64,000 bases of DNA from Schistocephalus solidus. Lineage: Eukaryota; Platyhelminthes; Cestoda; Diphyllobothriidea; Diphyllobothriidae. The stretch is from positions 62,001-126,000 of the forward strand of contig WEDG01004885.1 in the NCBI GenBank assembly GCA_017591395.1, given 5' to 3'. A program made the position numbers and the translations under genes. The first letter of the stretch is position 1. Every line of letters starts with the position of its first letter. Under the pieces are notes generated by a model. That model ran no database searches. It was not told the origin of the DNA and was given only the letters and a program-made list of their open reading frames with translations. Of this stretch, positions 10,322 through 20,540 are shown one piece after another.

Positions 10322-10540
10322 TGCTTTCACAACTGGCAAATGAACAGGCGCCAGTCGTCTAGGACTAGCAAAAGCAGGAGGACCCGTGGTTCGGATGTGG
10401 TGCAAAACATAGTGTTTAACCTCACCACAGTGAAACTGGTGTTTGGTGATGTTCGGATGTTGGAGTAGAAGCTCCCGATGAGGACGGACAATATCTGTAT
10501 TCAGGACAGATAAATTGCAAGGGGTTGTAAAGGGAGTCAA
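9895..10540 (-). pseudogene. Gypsy 1 reverse transcriptase, N-terminal half
   Basis: The frame 10540-10220 reads KHYVLHHIRTTGPPAFASPR and VVKAEFEHRLQLNAIRPSES, the entry to Gypsy RT. A frameshift near 10220 leads to 10165-9845 with VPHIQDFTGTIF, FLKIDLVRAFHQI (motif A), TTPFGLFEFTHM and FVYAYIDL. The last should be Y-x-D-D; the second Asp is missing because the element ends at the chimeric junction. The product is non-functional. Confidence 0.87.
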
Positions 10541-10649
10541 TCCTCGAAAAGATAGACAGGTAGTGCAATCAAGTAGGTGGGAACGCCGGTTGTTAACTGG
10601 CAGGTCAAATTAGGCTAGACAGTATAAGCCAAGAATTGCATGAGGGACA

Positions 10650-10845
10650 TCAGCAATCACAAAAATCCAAAAGACCAGCGAAGGCCAATGCTAAGGGTGA
10701 GGGACAAGCTGCCGAACGTGGGAATGAGAGAAGAATTAACAGCTTGGAGATTTTGACCATCGTCGGGGCAGCGACGGTCAACTGCGGTGGAAGGGACTAC
10801 GCTGATTTTGGCTCCAGTGTCCACTAGGAACCGGCTGTGATTCAA
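10650..10845 (-). pseudogene. Gypsy 1 aspartyl protease fragment
   Basis: The frame contains FLVDTGAKISVVPST, the D-T-G-A catalytic loop of retroviral-type aspartyl proteases. It precedes the RT in the expected gag-protease-RT order. The flap and C-terminal parts are degraded by frameshifts before 10540. Confidence 0.8.
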
Positions 10846-10870
10846 GGTGTCACAGACATGGAAAGTGCGA

Positions 10871-11505
10871 CTAGAGCCAGATGAGCCTAAGAATGCAGTC
10901 GCCTCTTTTATCCGTCAGACTGGTTTGCCTTCGGGGATTCAAAGGAACAGGGGAATAGCACCAATTGGCCTTTGCGCCAAAATGGGTAAGATACCAACTG
11001 ACATCAGCAGTTTGAGGGTGCGAATGAGACCGACGACGATTGGGTGAGTGACTGGATGATCGGCGGGAGGTGAGGCGCGCAAACTGGAGTTTGAGCGAAG
11101 CCATCTCGGTGGTCATGACCGCCATCTGCTTCACAGGGTGCTCATTAGGCGTTGGTAAGGGGGGAGTGGAGAGCTGAGCAATGAAGAGCGACTGGGACCA
11201 CTGAACCTTTTATATCCTGTCCATTATCTCGGCTAGACGTGAGACCGAGTGGTCCTTTGATACGTATGTCAGAATGGGTTGAACATCCGTGGGTATACGC
11301 TCTAGGAACATCTCCTTAAACATTTTGTCATCAATATGCAGCTCACCACAAAGTGTTTGCATCCTTTACCTAAATAGTCCTCGCGAATAAGCTAGTGGTA
11401 CCGTTGAAGGTCAGACACGGTATACAGGCGAAGGAGAGCAGCTTTAAGCTGGGTGTGCGGTTGGTCGGCCGGTGGACACTGTATGACTGCCTGAACAAGC
11501 CTTGT
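10871..11505 (-). pseudogene. Gypsy 1 gag fragment
   Basis: In shifting frames this gives QLKAALLRLYTVSDLQRYH near 11450, then MFKEMFLERIPTDVQPIL and KDHSVSRLAEIMDRI at about 11320-11200. These are typical Ty3/Gypsy capsid blocks. Further on is ADVSWYLTHFGAKANWC, a degraded zinc-knuckle-like end with one Cys lost. The N-terminal part is replaced by LINE sequence at about 11505. Confidence 0.75.
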
Positions 11506-12175
11506 GGCTCACCATTGTAGCCTTTTGAGCAGGTTGTAATCCTTCTGCGTCCATGGTCTCAAGGCCTGGATTTCAGATTGAATTTGCGGCCTTTAGAAAG
11601 GTACCGAAGACGTTAGAAAACCAATCATCATCGAAAACTGCAAATAACCGCTTCATGACGTATGGCATTAAGGTTTTGGTTTTAGCCAACTTGCAACATT
11701 CCGTAGAAATCTTTAGGATTTCTGGCATCCAAACGCCGATGTCTTATTGTGTATCAGCTTCGTGGAGTGGCATTCCGTTCAGATAGTTGGGTCATGCATC
11801 CAGGACCAGATTTCGATCTGCCAGAAGCAGCAGGGTACATTGGTTTAATTTGAAAGACAGGAGCCAGCCGCGGGACCATGCGTCCAATCGACGAAGATTT
11901 TCTGGAAGTTGGCTTCGTCGGCAAAATTGTGGGTGGCTTTTCATATTTTAAATTATCCTCAAACATGGCACACTCACCGCCCTTACAATTATAAACGAAC
12001 AATAGAAAGAGGATTGGTCCAAGAATTCAACCTTGTGGAACTCCCCTCTTTATGGATGTACGCCTTGATCGTTGTCGTCCCACACAGACAACTATCCCCG
12101 ATTTCGGCTTTGAGCCACGTTTTCGTGATGGCAACGATATCCAAGTTTCGGTCTGAGACAAGTGCTAAACGAACT
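11505..12175 (-). pseudogene. F3-like LINE fragment: EN start fused to RT, internally deleted
   Basis: From 12175 leftward: DRNLDIVAITKTWLKAEIGD (endonuclease start, with E changed to K in T-E-T-W). It then jumps directly to RT motif B (GVPQG, then LGPILFLLFV), a damaged motif C (CAMFEDNLK for M-F-A-D-D-L-K), WLLSFKLNQCTLLLLADR, and DIGVWMPEILK. LFAVFDDDWFSNVFGTF and LRPWTQKDYNLLKRLQW follow. These blocks parallel 28390-28860 in F3. Most of EN and the RT fingers are deleted. The right-to-left end at about 11505 abuts Gypsy gag. Confidence 0.7.
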
Positions 12176-12455
12176 CAAAGCACTATTCTCAGACCGAACC
12201 CCCGATGACGGTGCCATGACGGAAACGTGGCACAAAGCCGAAAGCGCGGAATGCGAGATTTCGATAAATGGATACCAACTATTTCGAAGAGCCCGTGAAA
12301 ATAGATAGGGAGTTGGAGTGGCCGTAAACGTAAGGACAGGTATACAAGCCGTCGAACGAGCGCACGCCATTTTCCTTGAATATGAATTTCTCTGGATAAA
12401 GATTAAAAAGGATTGTTCACAAAACCTACAATTCCCAGAGGGCGCCATCATTACA
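12165..12455 (+). pseudogene. LINE endonuclease N-terminal fragment
   Basis: The plus frame reads LNELKALFSDRTPDDGAM, then TETWHKAESAECEISINGY and QLFRRAREN, then GVGVAVNVRTG and FLWIKIKKDC. These are the T-E-T-W, GY-x-L-F-R-x-D-R and G-G-V-A-I-Y-V-R blocks of LINE endonucleases; one stop interrupts it. It is back to back with the minus-strand copy starting at 12175. Confidence 0.7.
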
Positions 12456-13409
12456 AACTTAGTATTGCGGTTTAAATAAATACAAAGTAGTTAATTGCTG
12501 CTCTGTATGAACAGGCATATGAACAGCAGAAATGAGAAGTAAGGTAGGCACACCCGATTCATGACGATTCGTCAATTTAAGAACAATAGTCAACAATCTG
12601 GGGAATATACGGTGAACTAGGAAAGAAGGAGTGAAAAACTACTACAGTTAAATCGGGGGATTGATTTTGGCGAGCCGCCAACTAAAAAATAAAAACTAGG
12701 AGAAAAAACTGCTTCTCTAAAGAATTAATAGCTAGAGTTGATGGGATTGGTACGATGCAATGGGATAGTACTCTGATGTTGGTGAGAACGAATGAGGGTT
12801 CGGAACGCTCCTTGTCGTGGAAGTGATCATATAACAGCCAGAGCTACCAGCCAGAGCTACCATCAGGGAGATAAGACAGGAGTAACTCATCGTAGACAAC
12901 AGGGTCAAAACGAAGAGAGGAAAGTAGAGGTCACGATATCATCACCAAGATGTGACTTTGCTGACTGCATAGTCCAATGACAAGGTGGCGAAAACACCAG
13001 AACCCGCCATGAGCATCAACAGACCTTGGAGGCCATCGTCGGGGTTGCAAAAATGGAGAAACGCATCAAAGTTGCCAACGATTGGCAATTAAGGTTGGAA
13101 AGTGGAGGTGACGGAAAAGCGGTTGCGAAGACTTACTGTGATATAAGGGGAACCACCTCAAATAACAGGAGGACCCTTTTCAAAATCAAACGTTGCGAGT
13201 TTTGGAATGGCAATGAAAAATATAGTCTTTATATTTTCCGAAGTTAAATGTTTGCGTAATTTGGTTTTTAAAACCGCTAATATAAACGGCAACCTAATTT
13301 CGAGTGAAGATTATTCCATATTAAAGTATATTTGGAGGCGAAAAACGAGAACGGTTATTTGTGCAGCTAATGTGTGGTAAAATGATTATAGAGGACTTTC
13401 GAGTGGCAT
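12456..13409. other. No recognisable gene; unclassified sequence
   Basis: Short plus ORFs (12792-12980, 13026-13247) have no family signature I recognise. A small 15-base duplication occurs at about 12832-12860 (CCAGAGCTAC repeated). The segment sits where Gypsy 1 might have had its LTR, but I cannot find a matching second copy. Confidence 0.4.
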
Positions 13410-13722
13410 AAGGTCGATCTACCGGTGTGAGAGAGTTAATTCATGGGAAATTTGGGCTAGATTTAACGCGAAGCAGTAAGCGGGGATCGGCTTAAAAATC
13501 TTCTGAACCACAGAAATTTAATATTCGATAAATGACATCTGCCTGCATAAGAGATGCTGAATCCAGAAAGAGAAATAGTCTTCGAGTAAAAAGTCCCTGA
13601 ACATTTTCAATAGTACTGTGGTCAGAGGCGTTCATCAGACGAAAAATGCACAACAGTATTCTTGGAAAGGAGGAACAAACATGCAGTGTATTTGTAACTT
13701 TATTTTCGGCAGGAAGAAATTA
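13410..13722 (-). pseudogene. F4-like LINE C-terminal fragment
   Basis: Minus-strand reading gives SSFQEYCCAFFV, TPLTTVLLKMFRDFLLEDYF, CRQMSFIEY and YCFALNLAQI. These correspond to the F4 C-terminal blocks (LPILEFCCPFFG, then ENVKDISQKNSYFRLF, then RRLEAGFCLLFRL). Two stops interrupt it. It directly abuts the 3' tail of F1 copy B. Confidence 0.5.
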
Positions 13723-13741
13723 TTTTAATTTTATTTATTTA

Positions 13742-13759
13742 TTGCCAGTTTACAGGCAA
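13742..13759 (-). other. F1 3'-terminal stem-loop (copy B)
   Basis: On the minus strand TTGCC (13759-13755) pairs with GGCAA (13746-13742), followed by ATAAATAAAT. It is identical in arrangement to copies A and C. Confidence 0.7.
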
Positions 13760-14706
13760 GGTCAAAAAAATATATACAGTAGAGGGTCAAGCTGACAGTG
13801 AAAAAAAACTCCTGATCGTTGTTTCAGGTGTTTTCAGGAAAACAAATTGCAACTTATTGAGTAATTCTGGACAGGGACGCGTTAACACAGGTGCCCGGTG
13901 AAGAACCTCTCCATTCAGTGTTACGGATCCGGTATTTTGTACCAGAAGGTATGTCGGCGAGCGGCTGTTCGCTGTCGACTGAGAAATAAGCCGATTCAGG
14001 TCTGCAGAGCCAGCAATATTGCCCTCAGCATGAAGACCGGCACAGGATTCAGAGTCCGTGAACGCCATCAGAACTGAAGAGAGCTTCAACAGAGTCAGAA
14101 CCCAAAAGTTTTGGAAGGTGTCCTGAATGTAGAAAACTAGTGACAGTTCGCGTAAACAAGGGATAGCTTTGCTGAATTTTGATACTTTTAGGTAGCTTGT
14201 TCCAGATTGCTATAGCGTTTACCGAAAAAACTGTCGGTATCTAACTGTGCGTTCCAAAGGAAGAAATAAAAATACATCTCGATGACTGGTGCGCCGAGAG
14301 TGGTCGAGGTGCCTCAGAGATGTAAGGGGGTTAAATGAACGACTGTTTAGAAGTTTGAACAGTAAAAATAGTCCCTTCTGCAATCTGCGAAGCCACAGCG
14401 GGTAAAGGCTTGTAAGCCCACATCGTTGGTGGTAGGACAGTTTTCGGTGTTCTTAATAGAAAACTTTTTTGTAAAGAAGTGCTGGACTGATTCTATCTTT
14501 TTTTGTTCACAAGCGTGCAGAAGACTAAATAGAAACGAGCAGTATTCCAGACTAGGCCTGACATAAATTTTATAGAGGCTGATTCTAATTTTGACGGTTT
14601 TAAAAATTTGGAGAAAAAACCCAGTAGTTTGGCGTGCTTTCGAGACAATCAGGGCACAGTGCTCTGACAGATTAAGACTACTAGAATATGATATGCCCAG
14701 ATCCTT

Positions 14707-15913
14707 TTAAACTCCGGGCACATTTAGATCGTGACCGTCTATACTTAGGTGTGGCTGATGGTTGTCACCAATAACCATAACGGAGCACTTTTGCCAAGAA
14801 AGTGAGAGGCGCCATGTGCGACACCACTGAGCGAAGGCCTGAAGATCCTTTTTTAAGAGCTCAAGCACGATGTTGCGATCAACCGGTTTATATCGATAGA
14901 CAACTTTTAAATCGTCAGCGTACATAAAGGGCCTACCATACTGAAAATAATCAGGAACATCGTTGACAAAGAGGCAAAATAGAAGCGGGCCGAGCACGCT
15001 GCCCTGAATAACTCCGCTCCTCGCATGCGTGGGGTTGGAGATAACATCAGATATTTAAACCCGTTGCACGCGAGAATTCAAATAGGAAAATATTAATTTC
15101 AGAAGCTTGTTACCTACGCCGAAGAAGGCAAGTTTCAGCAGTAGGAGATCATGGTCAACATGATCAAAAGCCTTAGTGAAATCGAAGTAAACTGTGTAAA
15201 TTGCATAACCGCTGTCTCTAGATTGTAGCACATGATCAAAGAAAGAGAGCTGGCAAGTGTCACAAGACCTTTTTTCGATAAAACCATGCTGAGCCGCATT
15301 AACTAGATTATTCTCTCTTAGGTGACGCATCATCTTGTCTTTGATCAAGGTCTTGAAGATCTTCGAGACTGCTGGTAGTGTATTTATTGGCCTAAAGTCG
15401 TCAAGGACGTAGGTCGGCCGTGTTTGGGAATAGGCAATATGTGCGATTCCTTCCATAAAATAGGGAAAGTTTCACTTTCAAGAGCAAGATTAAATATCTT
15501 ATACAGAAGGGACGGAAATATATCGTTTGCATCCGCCTTTAGAACGCTGACCGGGACTCCATCTGGGCCTGGACTGTAAGATTGATGAAAACGCCGAATG
15601 GCTACGGTCACGTCCCAGAGGGTAAAGGTTATGGTTTTCGAGTACGTTACCAGTCCAAACCCTGATGTTACGGAAAGGGGGTGACAGTATGTTCACTAAA
15701 CGTTCTAGACAAGAAAGCATTGAAGCTATCAACAGTCAAATTAGCGTCAGCTATTGGATTTCCTAAGGCATCTCGAAGTACGTGGTGCTGCATTATTCTC
15801 TGCCCTTTTACTGTGCGCGAAAAGAGCTTCGCAACATTTAACGAAGGGTTTTCGTCAAAGTTAACCTCATCGGCTTGTCGTTTTTCATCAGACAGCCTCT
15901 TAGCCTCTGTCAA
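14707..15913 (-). pseudogene. F1 copy B reverse transcriptase
   Basis: Minus frames 15913-15668, 15732-15499, 15611-15384, 15456-15055 and 14997-14707 make up the RT. Key blocks: SPGPDGVPVSVLKADAND, ILPIPKHGRPTS, FRPINTLPAVSKIFKTLI, NAAQHGFIEKRSCDTCQLSF, VYFDFTKAFDHVDHD (motif A), LGPLLFCLFVNDVPD and PFMYADDLKVVYRY (motif C with both Asp intact). Four frameshifts and a break at about 15055-15000 disable it. It is the reference for interpreting copy A. Confidence 0.9.
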
Positions 15914-16030
15914 AGATTTGTTGGATCAAGGGCAGGACGGAGGTGTCGTTTTGTAGATGAAAACGACGGGAGAGTCTACGCAGTCTACGGCGGAATGATA
16001 AAGGGAGGTAGACCTCATCCTTGAAATTAA

Positions 16031-16830
16031 TTATTTTCTTACGGCGAACAAAACGAGAAATGAGTGGACGTAGAACTTGGTCACATCCGAACATACAAAG
16101 AAGTTAGTCCAGTCGTGGGAATTTAGGTGTGTTAGCAATTCCCTCATATTTGCTGATCTGAAATGACGGAAAAAGCTATATTTTTTGGAAAACGTTTCAG
16201 CAGCCTCTAGTTCTAGTGTAGAAAGAACTATAGTATGATCAGAATTCCCAAGTGGATCTAAAGGTGACAGTGACAATGGCTGACAACCTCTACAAAAAAT
16301 AAGATCAAGTATGTTTGATTCTCTGGTGGGAAAATCAACTACCTGGTCCCACATGCCTATATCTATGGCCTCAAGTAGGTCTTCGAACTTTGCAGGACCG
16401 GAAGTTGGAAACAAGTGAACTTCAGGAAGATTGAAGTCACCTGCAATCAAGCAGTACTTCAGATTTAAGTCAGCTGCGGTGTGAAATGCCAGCGAGAGAC
16501 AAAGATCGTAATCCTCGCTGGCATTGGGTGGGCGATAGACACTACCAACGAGTAAAGAGTAGTTTTCTTTTAGAACTACTCGGAGCCAACAGCTCTCCTC
16601 TACCGCGGTAAATTGGCGATAGTCCAATGGAAAAAATGTAAGTGGTTTGCCTAACATAGATACAGCTTCCTCCGCCACGGCCCTCGTGTCGATCATTCCG
16701 AATGTAAGCGTAGCCTAGAATATAGAGTTCGGAGTCGGATACAGAGGGTGTCGCCCATGTCTCTGTAACTATTACAATGTCGGGGCGGTGGATGAAAACC
16801 AGAGTCTGGAGCAAAGGCATCTTATTAAGA
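16031..16830 (-). pseudogene. F1 copy B endonuclease
   Basis: The frame 16820-16542 carries RPDIVIVTETWATPSVSDSE (catalytic Glu intact) and GYAYIRNDRHEGRGGGSCIY. The overlapping frame 16696-16031 carries SLLVGSVYRPPNASEDYD, CLIAGDFNLPEVHLF (G-D-F-N intact) and NILDLIFCRGCQPL with NSDHTIVL (S-D-H intact). All catalytic motifs of an APE-type LINE endonuclease are present, separated by one frameshift near 16650. Confidence 0.9.
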
Positions 16831-16989
16831 AGAGATCTGGCATTGAGGACGATTAGTTTAAGCGGGTAAGTTTTTGGTTTCTGAAACGGGACAGTTAGGC
16901 TGTCAGGGTGACTGCCTTCGGCCAGATAAATGCTCTTTTCACTTGAACTATCAGTCCATCCCTTATTTTGAGATTTGCCTCCTCATTGG

Positions 16990-18080
16990 TCTTTCGTGTT
17001 GCCAGTTCTATAATTAGCTGTCGCATTTTCATTCGCTCTTTCAACCCATATTAAGGTTGAAAAAACACTTCAGAATGTGGACCCCGCAGGGTTGATTTTC
17101 GCTGTAGCAGGAGCTGTGCCTGTGCTTCGTTTTCCAAAATGATTTCAAGAGGTCTTGGTCGACGATTTGAATCGGGTGTAGATAGAGCCTTCCCTATTCT
17201 ATATGCCTTGAGAATGTGATTGGACTCGCCGTCCGTTAGCAGCGTTTTTGCATACAATTGAAGGAGTTCCAAGTAATGTTTAACTCGCTCCTTTGGAATA
17301 ACTGAAGCTGACTCCGGGACACCTTTAATGACTACATTCTGTTTTCGACTCAATCGAGGGCTCGTTTGTAACTCAGATCTTTCAGCTGAGTGAGTATTGG
17401 TAACCAGCTCACTTTGCCTGATAGGTCCAGATGAGCCGGGTGTTGGGCAGGCTGGAGCCAAATCTCTGCATGACTTGTTCTTCTTAGACCTTTTCTTCTT
17501 TGGCTTTACAAACTTGCCAACCTCTTCAACATCGCTTGTTGGCGCAACGTCTATTAGTGATGTAACGATGGGCGTTAAAGCCAGATTAGTGCTGATGCTA
17601 CCTGAACTAAGTACAGGTGGAGTGGCGCAAGGCCTAGATGGGGCTCCCTTCGGAAAAAGCGAAAATTCCTCTGGTTTACCGGGTCCAGCAATCGCGATAT
17701 GTTTAATGTGACTTTTATGTAAGCTTGAAGAAGCTATATATGAATACGAATTTTGCTTTGTGGTAGGTTTATTGCGAACAGGAGCTGTTTTAGCAGTTGG
17801 GCAAGATAAAGATATTTTAGTTATCTATTTCTTGTCTAAGATTGCTTATTTCCTGCTCCATCCCTGAGAATTTCTGCTGGAGGCTTAAACACCCCATACA
17901 TGTTTCGTCTTCGTAAGCTACATTAGTTAAGCTTACTGAACTTTTACCCCGTTCAGCGGGAGGTGAACAAATAGCAGAATAACGATAGTTACAATTGTTT
18001 TTTGCTTGTCCATTAACTTGCTTAACAAGATCCCCTGCCAATATGGCCGAGTGTGTAGGGGCCCCGATAGACGGTCCCAA
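16990..18080 (-). pseudogene. F1 copy B ORF1 protein
   Basis: 18080-17817 encodes the N-terminus, with YEDETCMGC followed by LQQKFSGMEQEISNLRQEID: a C-x-x-C pair and a heptad coiled coil. About 17800-17462 is a Ser/Pro-rich linker with KPKKKRSKKNK. 17461-17051 carries KQNVVIKGVPESASVIPKER, ILKAYRIGKALSTPDSNR and RPRPLEIILENEAQAQLLLQ, the RRM-like RNA-binding domain typical of LINE ORF1. Stops occur at 17816 and 17050, after which a short basic tail can be read. Confidence 0.8.
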
Positions 18081-18084
18081 GCAA
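18053..18084. repeat. Direct repeat, left copy (partner 18602-18633)
   Basis: GTAGGGGCCCCGATAGACGG followed by TCCCAAGCAACT. The partner reads the same with two changes. The pair brackets the RT fragment 18085-18600 exactly, as a target-site duplication would. It falls in the 5' part of F1 copy B. Confidence 0.75.
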
Positions 18085-18600
18085 CTTCTAAGCCACTCGC
18101 AACATAGTTTTCTGCCTCGAAGAGTATGTGAAGTCTGTCATATAGCTTTTCTTAACCAGGTCACTTAACGTCGTCATGAACAGCAATTCGTGGTTATGAT
18201 TTACTTTGATCTGTACATAATTGAAATTTAATCAAACATTACTCAAAAATTCAAAACATTTCGTTTATACTGATGATCTCCAGTAAACTTACTCATTTTC
18301 TAAGGACACGGCCAATAGCTGCGTCGATAAAATTAACACTGACCTTCTTATGCTCTAACGTTGGAGCTCTAGTTGGCAGGTTGCATTTTCCAATTCAAGT
18401 GTAGTTTCATGTGTTTTGGCCCCACCAAGCTTTCTGGACCCCTAGTATTTCAAAATATTCCACTTTTAGAGCGATCAACCATAATTGGCTTAGGTCTAAG
18501 GTACACAAATAAGCTAGAATTATTGCCTCATACAGATCGAATTTCTGCAAAGGCTGCACAGATATGTAGATCTTTATCACATCTTTATCACACTTTCAAG
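18085..18600 (+). pseudogene. F4-like RT fragment, internally deleted (inverted-pair left arm)
   Basis: Plus frames give SQHSFLPRRVCEVCHIAFLN, then VVMIYFDL (motif A), then jump to HFVYTDDLQ (motif C), so motif B is deleted. The ORF 18373-18696 continues with GPTKLSGPLVFQNIPLLERS and IGLGLRYTNKLELLPHTDR, parallel to F4 at 7610-7740. The same internal deletion is present in the inverted copy at 18968-19473, so one derives from the other or both from one deleted source. Confidence 0.7.
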
Positions 18601-18601
18601 T

Positions 18602-18633
18602 GGGTAGGGGCGCCGCTAGACGGTCCCAAGCAA
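18602..18633. repeat. Direct repeat, right copy (partner 18053-18084)
   Basis: GTAGGGGCGCCGCTAGACGG followed by TCCCAAGCAACT. It follows directly after the RT fragment. Confidence 0.75.
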
Positions 18634-18967
18634 CTAGGGCGTGGACCAATTTTATGTGACAATAAACTTATGGAACTTGAGTTTTGCATGTTATAATTGC
18701 CACAAAATAAACAAAGAGTCAGTTAGGATATTCAACAATAAGAATATGAAATTATAAGGACTCAGCCTTTGGTTTGAGCCCCCTTTCGCGATTGAGAGCA
18801 GATGCAGGGAGCACACAGCCGGTGTGAGTTTTTAGAAAGCAGCAAAGATCGAGGATCCAAGTCGCAATTTACAAACTCAGAGGAATATAAAGACAATTCT
18901 TTAATAATTTTCCAGCACCGTGTCTTCTACACTGAGGATGAGACTAAAAACTCGTAGGCTCGAGGTA
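18634..18967. other. Spacer between the inverted RT fragments; no gene
   Basis: About 330 bases with no coding similarity I can recognise. Confidence 0.5.
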
Positions 18968-19473
18968 CTTGAAAGTGTGATAAAGATCTACATATATGTG
19001 CAGCCTTTGCAGAAATTTGATCTGTATGAGGCAATAATGCTAGCTTATTCGTATACCTTAGACCTAAGCCACTTATGGTTGATCGCTCTAAAAGGGGAAT
19101 ATTTTGAAATACTAGGGGTCCAGAAAGCTTGGTGGGAGCCAAAACACATGAAACTACACTTGAATTGGAAAATGCAACCTGCCAACTAGAGCTCCAACGT
19201 TAGAGCATAAGAAGGTCAGTGTTAATTTTATCGACGCAGCTATTGGCCGTGTCCTTAGAAAATGAGTAAGTTTACTGGAGATCATCAGTATAAACGAAAT
19301 GTTTTGAATTTTTGAGTAATGTTTGATTAAATTTCAATTATGTACAGATCAAAGTAAATCATAACCACGAATTGCTGTTCATGACTACGTTAAGTGACCT
19401 GGTTAATAAAAGCTATATGACAGACTTCACAGGCTCTTCGAGGCAGAAAACCATGTTGCAAGTGGCTTAGAAG
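18968..19473 (-). pseudogene. F4-like RT fragment, inverted-pair right arm
   Basis: Reverse complement of 18085-18600, roughly 93-95 percent alike by eye. One 11-base duplication (ATCTTTATCAC) is unique to the left arm and one extra base to this arm. The ORF 19142-18927 reads GPLVFQNIPLLERSTISGLG. Both arms end at the same points relative to the element, which suggests that the short unit itself moved or was duplicated. Confidence 0.75.
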
Positions 19474-19654
19474 CCTATTTTCTTGGTAAAACTCGAGAAT
19501 TGGATAAAAAAGAATTTTTCAGTAATTTTGCTAGAGCCAGGGTTTGGGAACGTCTCGATAATTATATGTCAGAACAAGATCCCGATTCGAAGCTAGGAAG
19601 GATAATTTATTTCTTTCATGAGTCAGGAAAGAATTCGTTTTAAGATAAACTGCG

Positions 19655-20090
19655 GAATTTGAACATAGGCTACAACTGAACGCCATTCGACCGTCCGAGA
19701 GTCCCTTGGCGTCACCTTCACACATGCTGCCCAAGGCAACATCGGGTGACTGGTGACCCTGTGGCGACGAATGAGCCCTCAACAACCTCACTAATCCCGA
19801 TCGGTATCCAGTGCCTCATATTCAGGATTTCACCGGAACCATTTTTGATAAATTGGTTTTCTTGAAGATTGACCTGGTACGCGCATTCCATCAGATTTCT
19901 GTCGCCCCTGAAGACATCCCCAAAACCACTGTTACTACACCATTCGGACTGTTTGAGTTCACCCATATGTCCTCCAGCCTTCGTAATTCCGCCCAGACTT
20001 TTCAGAGGTTCATCGACCGTGTCTTGCGTGGCCTGCCTTTTGTGTACGCCTACATAGATTTACCCATGGTGGCTATTGGGAGTGCTGAAA
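19655..20090 (+). pseudogene. Gypsy reverse transcriptase fragment (copy of 9895-10321)
   Basis: Plus-strand counterpart of Gypsy 1 RT: VPHIQDFTGTIF, FLKIDLVRAFHQI and FVYAYIDL. The translation of 19811-20131 is identical to that of 10165-9845. The Gypsy element is otherwise absent here. It ends in the same chimeric junction with the RTE-like LINE. Confidence 0.85.
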
Positions 20091-20540
20091 TGAGGTGGGT
20101 TCTCATCTCCAAGCATTACTCGCACAGCTGACGCACGGAAAAATAATATCGAAAGTGCCGCGGTGACGGCGGAAGCCGTATCGACCTTCCAGCAGGATTC
20201 CTTTTTGCAGGTGGCCATTGAAGCGATTGAGGAGAATTAGTGTGAGGAGTTTCCTGGCAATGTTGAGCCATGGGATCGCTTGTGGGTTGTCACAGCGTTA
20301 ATAGTTTCCCTGCTTCTTGTAAAGGTGGATGATTGTGGCGTCCTTAAAATCCTGAGGGACTTTTTCTTGGCACCACATCTCCTGGAAGAGCGTTGTGAGC
20401 AAATGCATTAATTGAGGCCACCATGTTTGTAAATCTCATCAGGGATTGCGACAAGTCCATGTGCATTCCCACTGGAGATTTTTAGCACGACCCTGGTGGT
20501 TTCTTGAAGATAGGGCAGGAGATTGATGTTGGCATTGGTC
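19655..20540. repeat. Right arm of the 886-nt inverted repeat (partner 9436-10321)
   Basis: Reverse complement of the left arm with constant coordinate sum 29976. On this side the LINE part continues rightward into a longer RTE-like element (to about 21990), while the Gypsy part stops at 19655. The arms enclose 9333 bases that include F1 copy B. Confidence 0.93.

Larger units (their letters stand above)
9890..11505 (-). mobile_element. Gypsy LTR retrotransposon fragment 1 (gag-PR-RT start)
   Basis: Minus-strand order is gag (11505-10871), protease (10845-10650) and RT (10540-9895). It is cut off at the RTE-like junction on the left and at a LINE fragment near 11505 on the right. RNase H, integrase and both LTRs are not visible. 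Confidence 0.85.
13727..18080 (-). mobile_element. LINE family F1, copy B, nearly full length
   Basis: The most complete F1 copy: ORF1 (18080-16990), ORF2 endonuclease (16830-16031), RT (15900-14707), 3' UTR (14700-13760), stem-loop (13759-13742) and TAAA tail at 13727-13741. Each ORF is broken by several shifts. The 5' region is interrupted near 18084 by the F4-like RT fragment flanked by direct repeats. Confidence 0.9.

Noticed and set aside
17397..17711. 104-codon plus ORF
   Set aside because: Antisense of F1 copy B ORF1, which carries the recognised RNA-binding domain.
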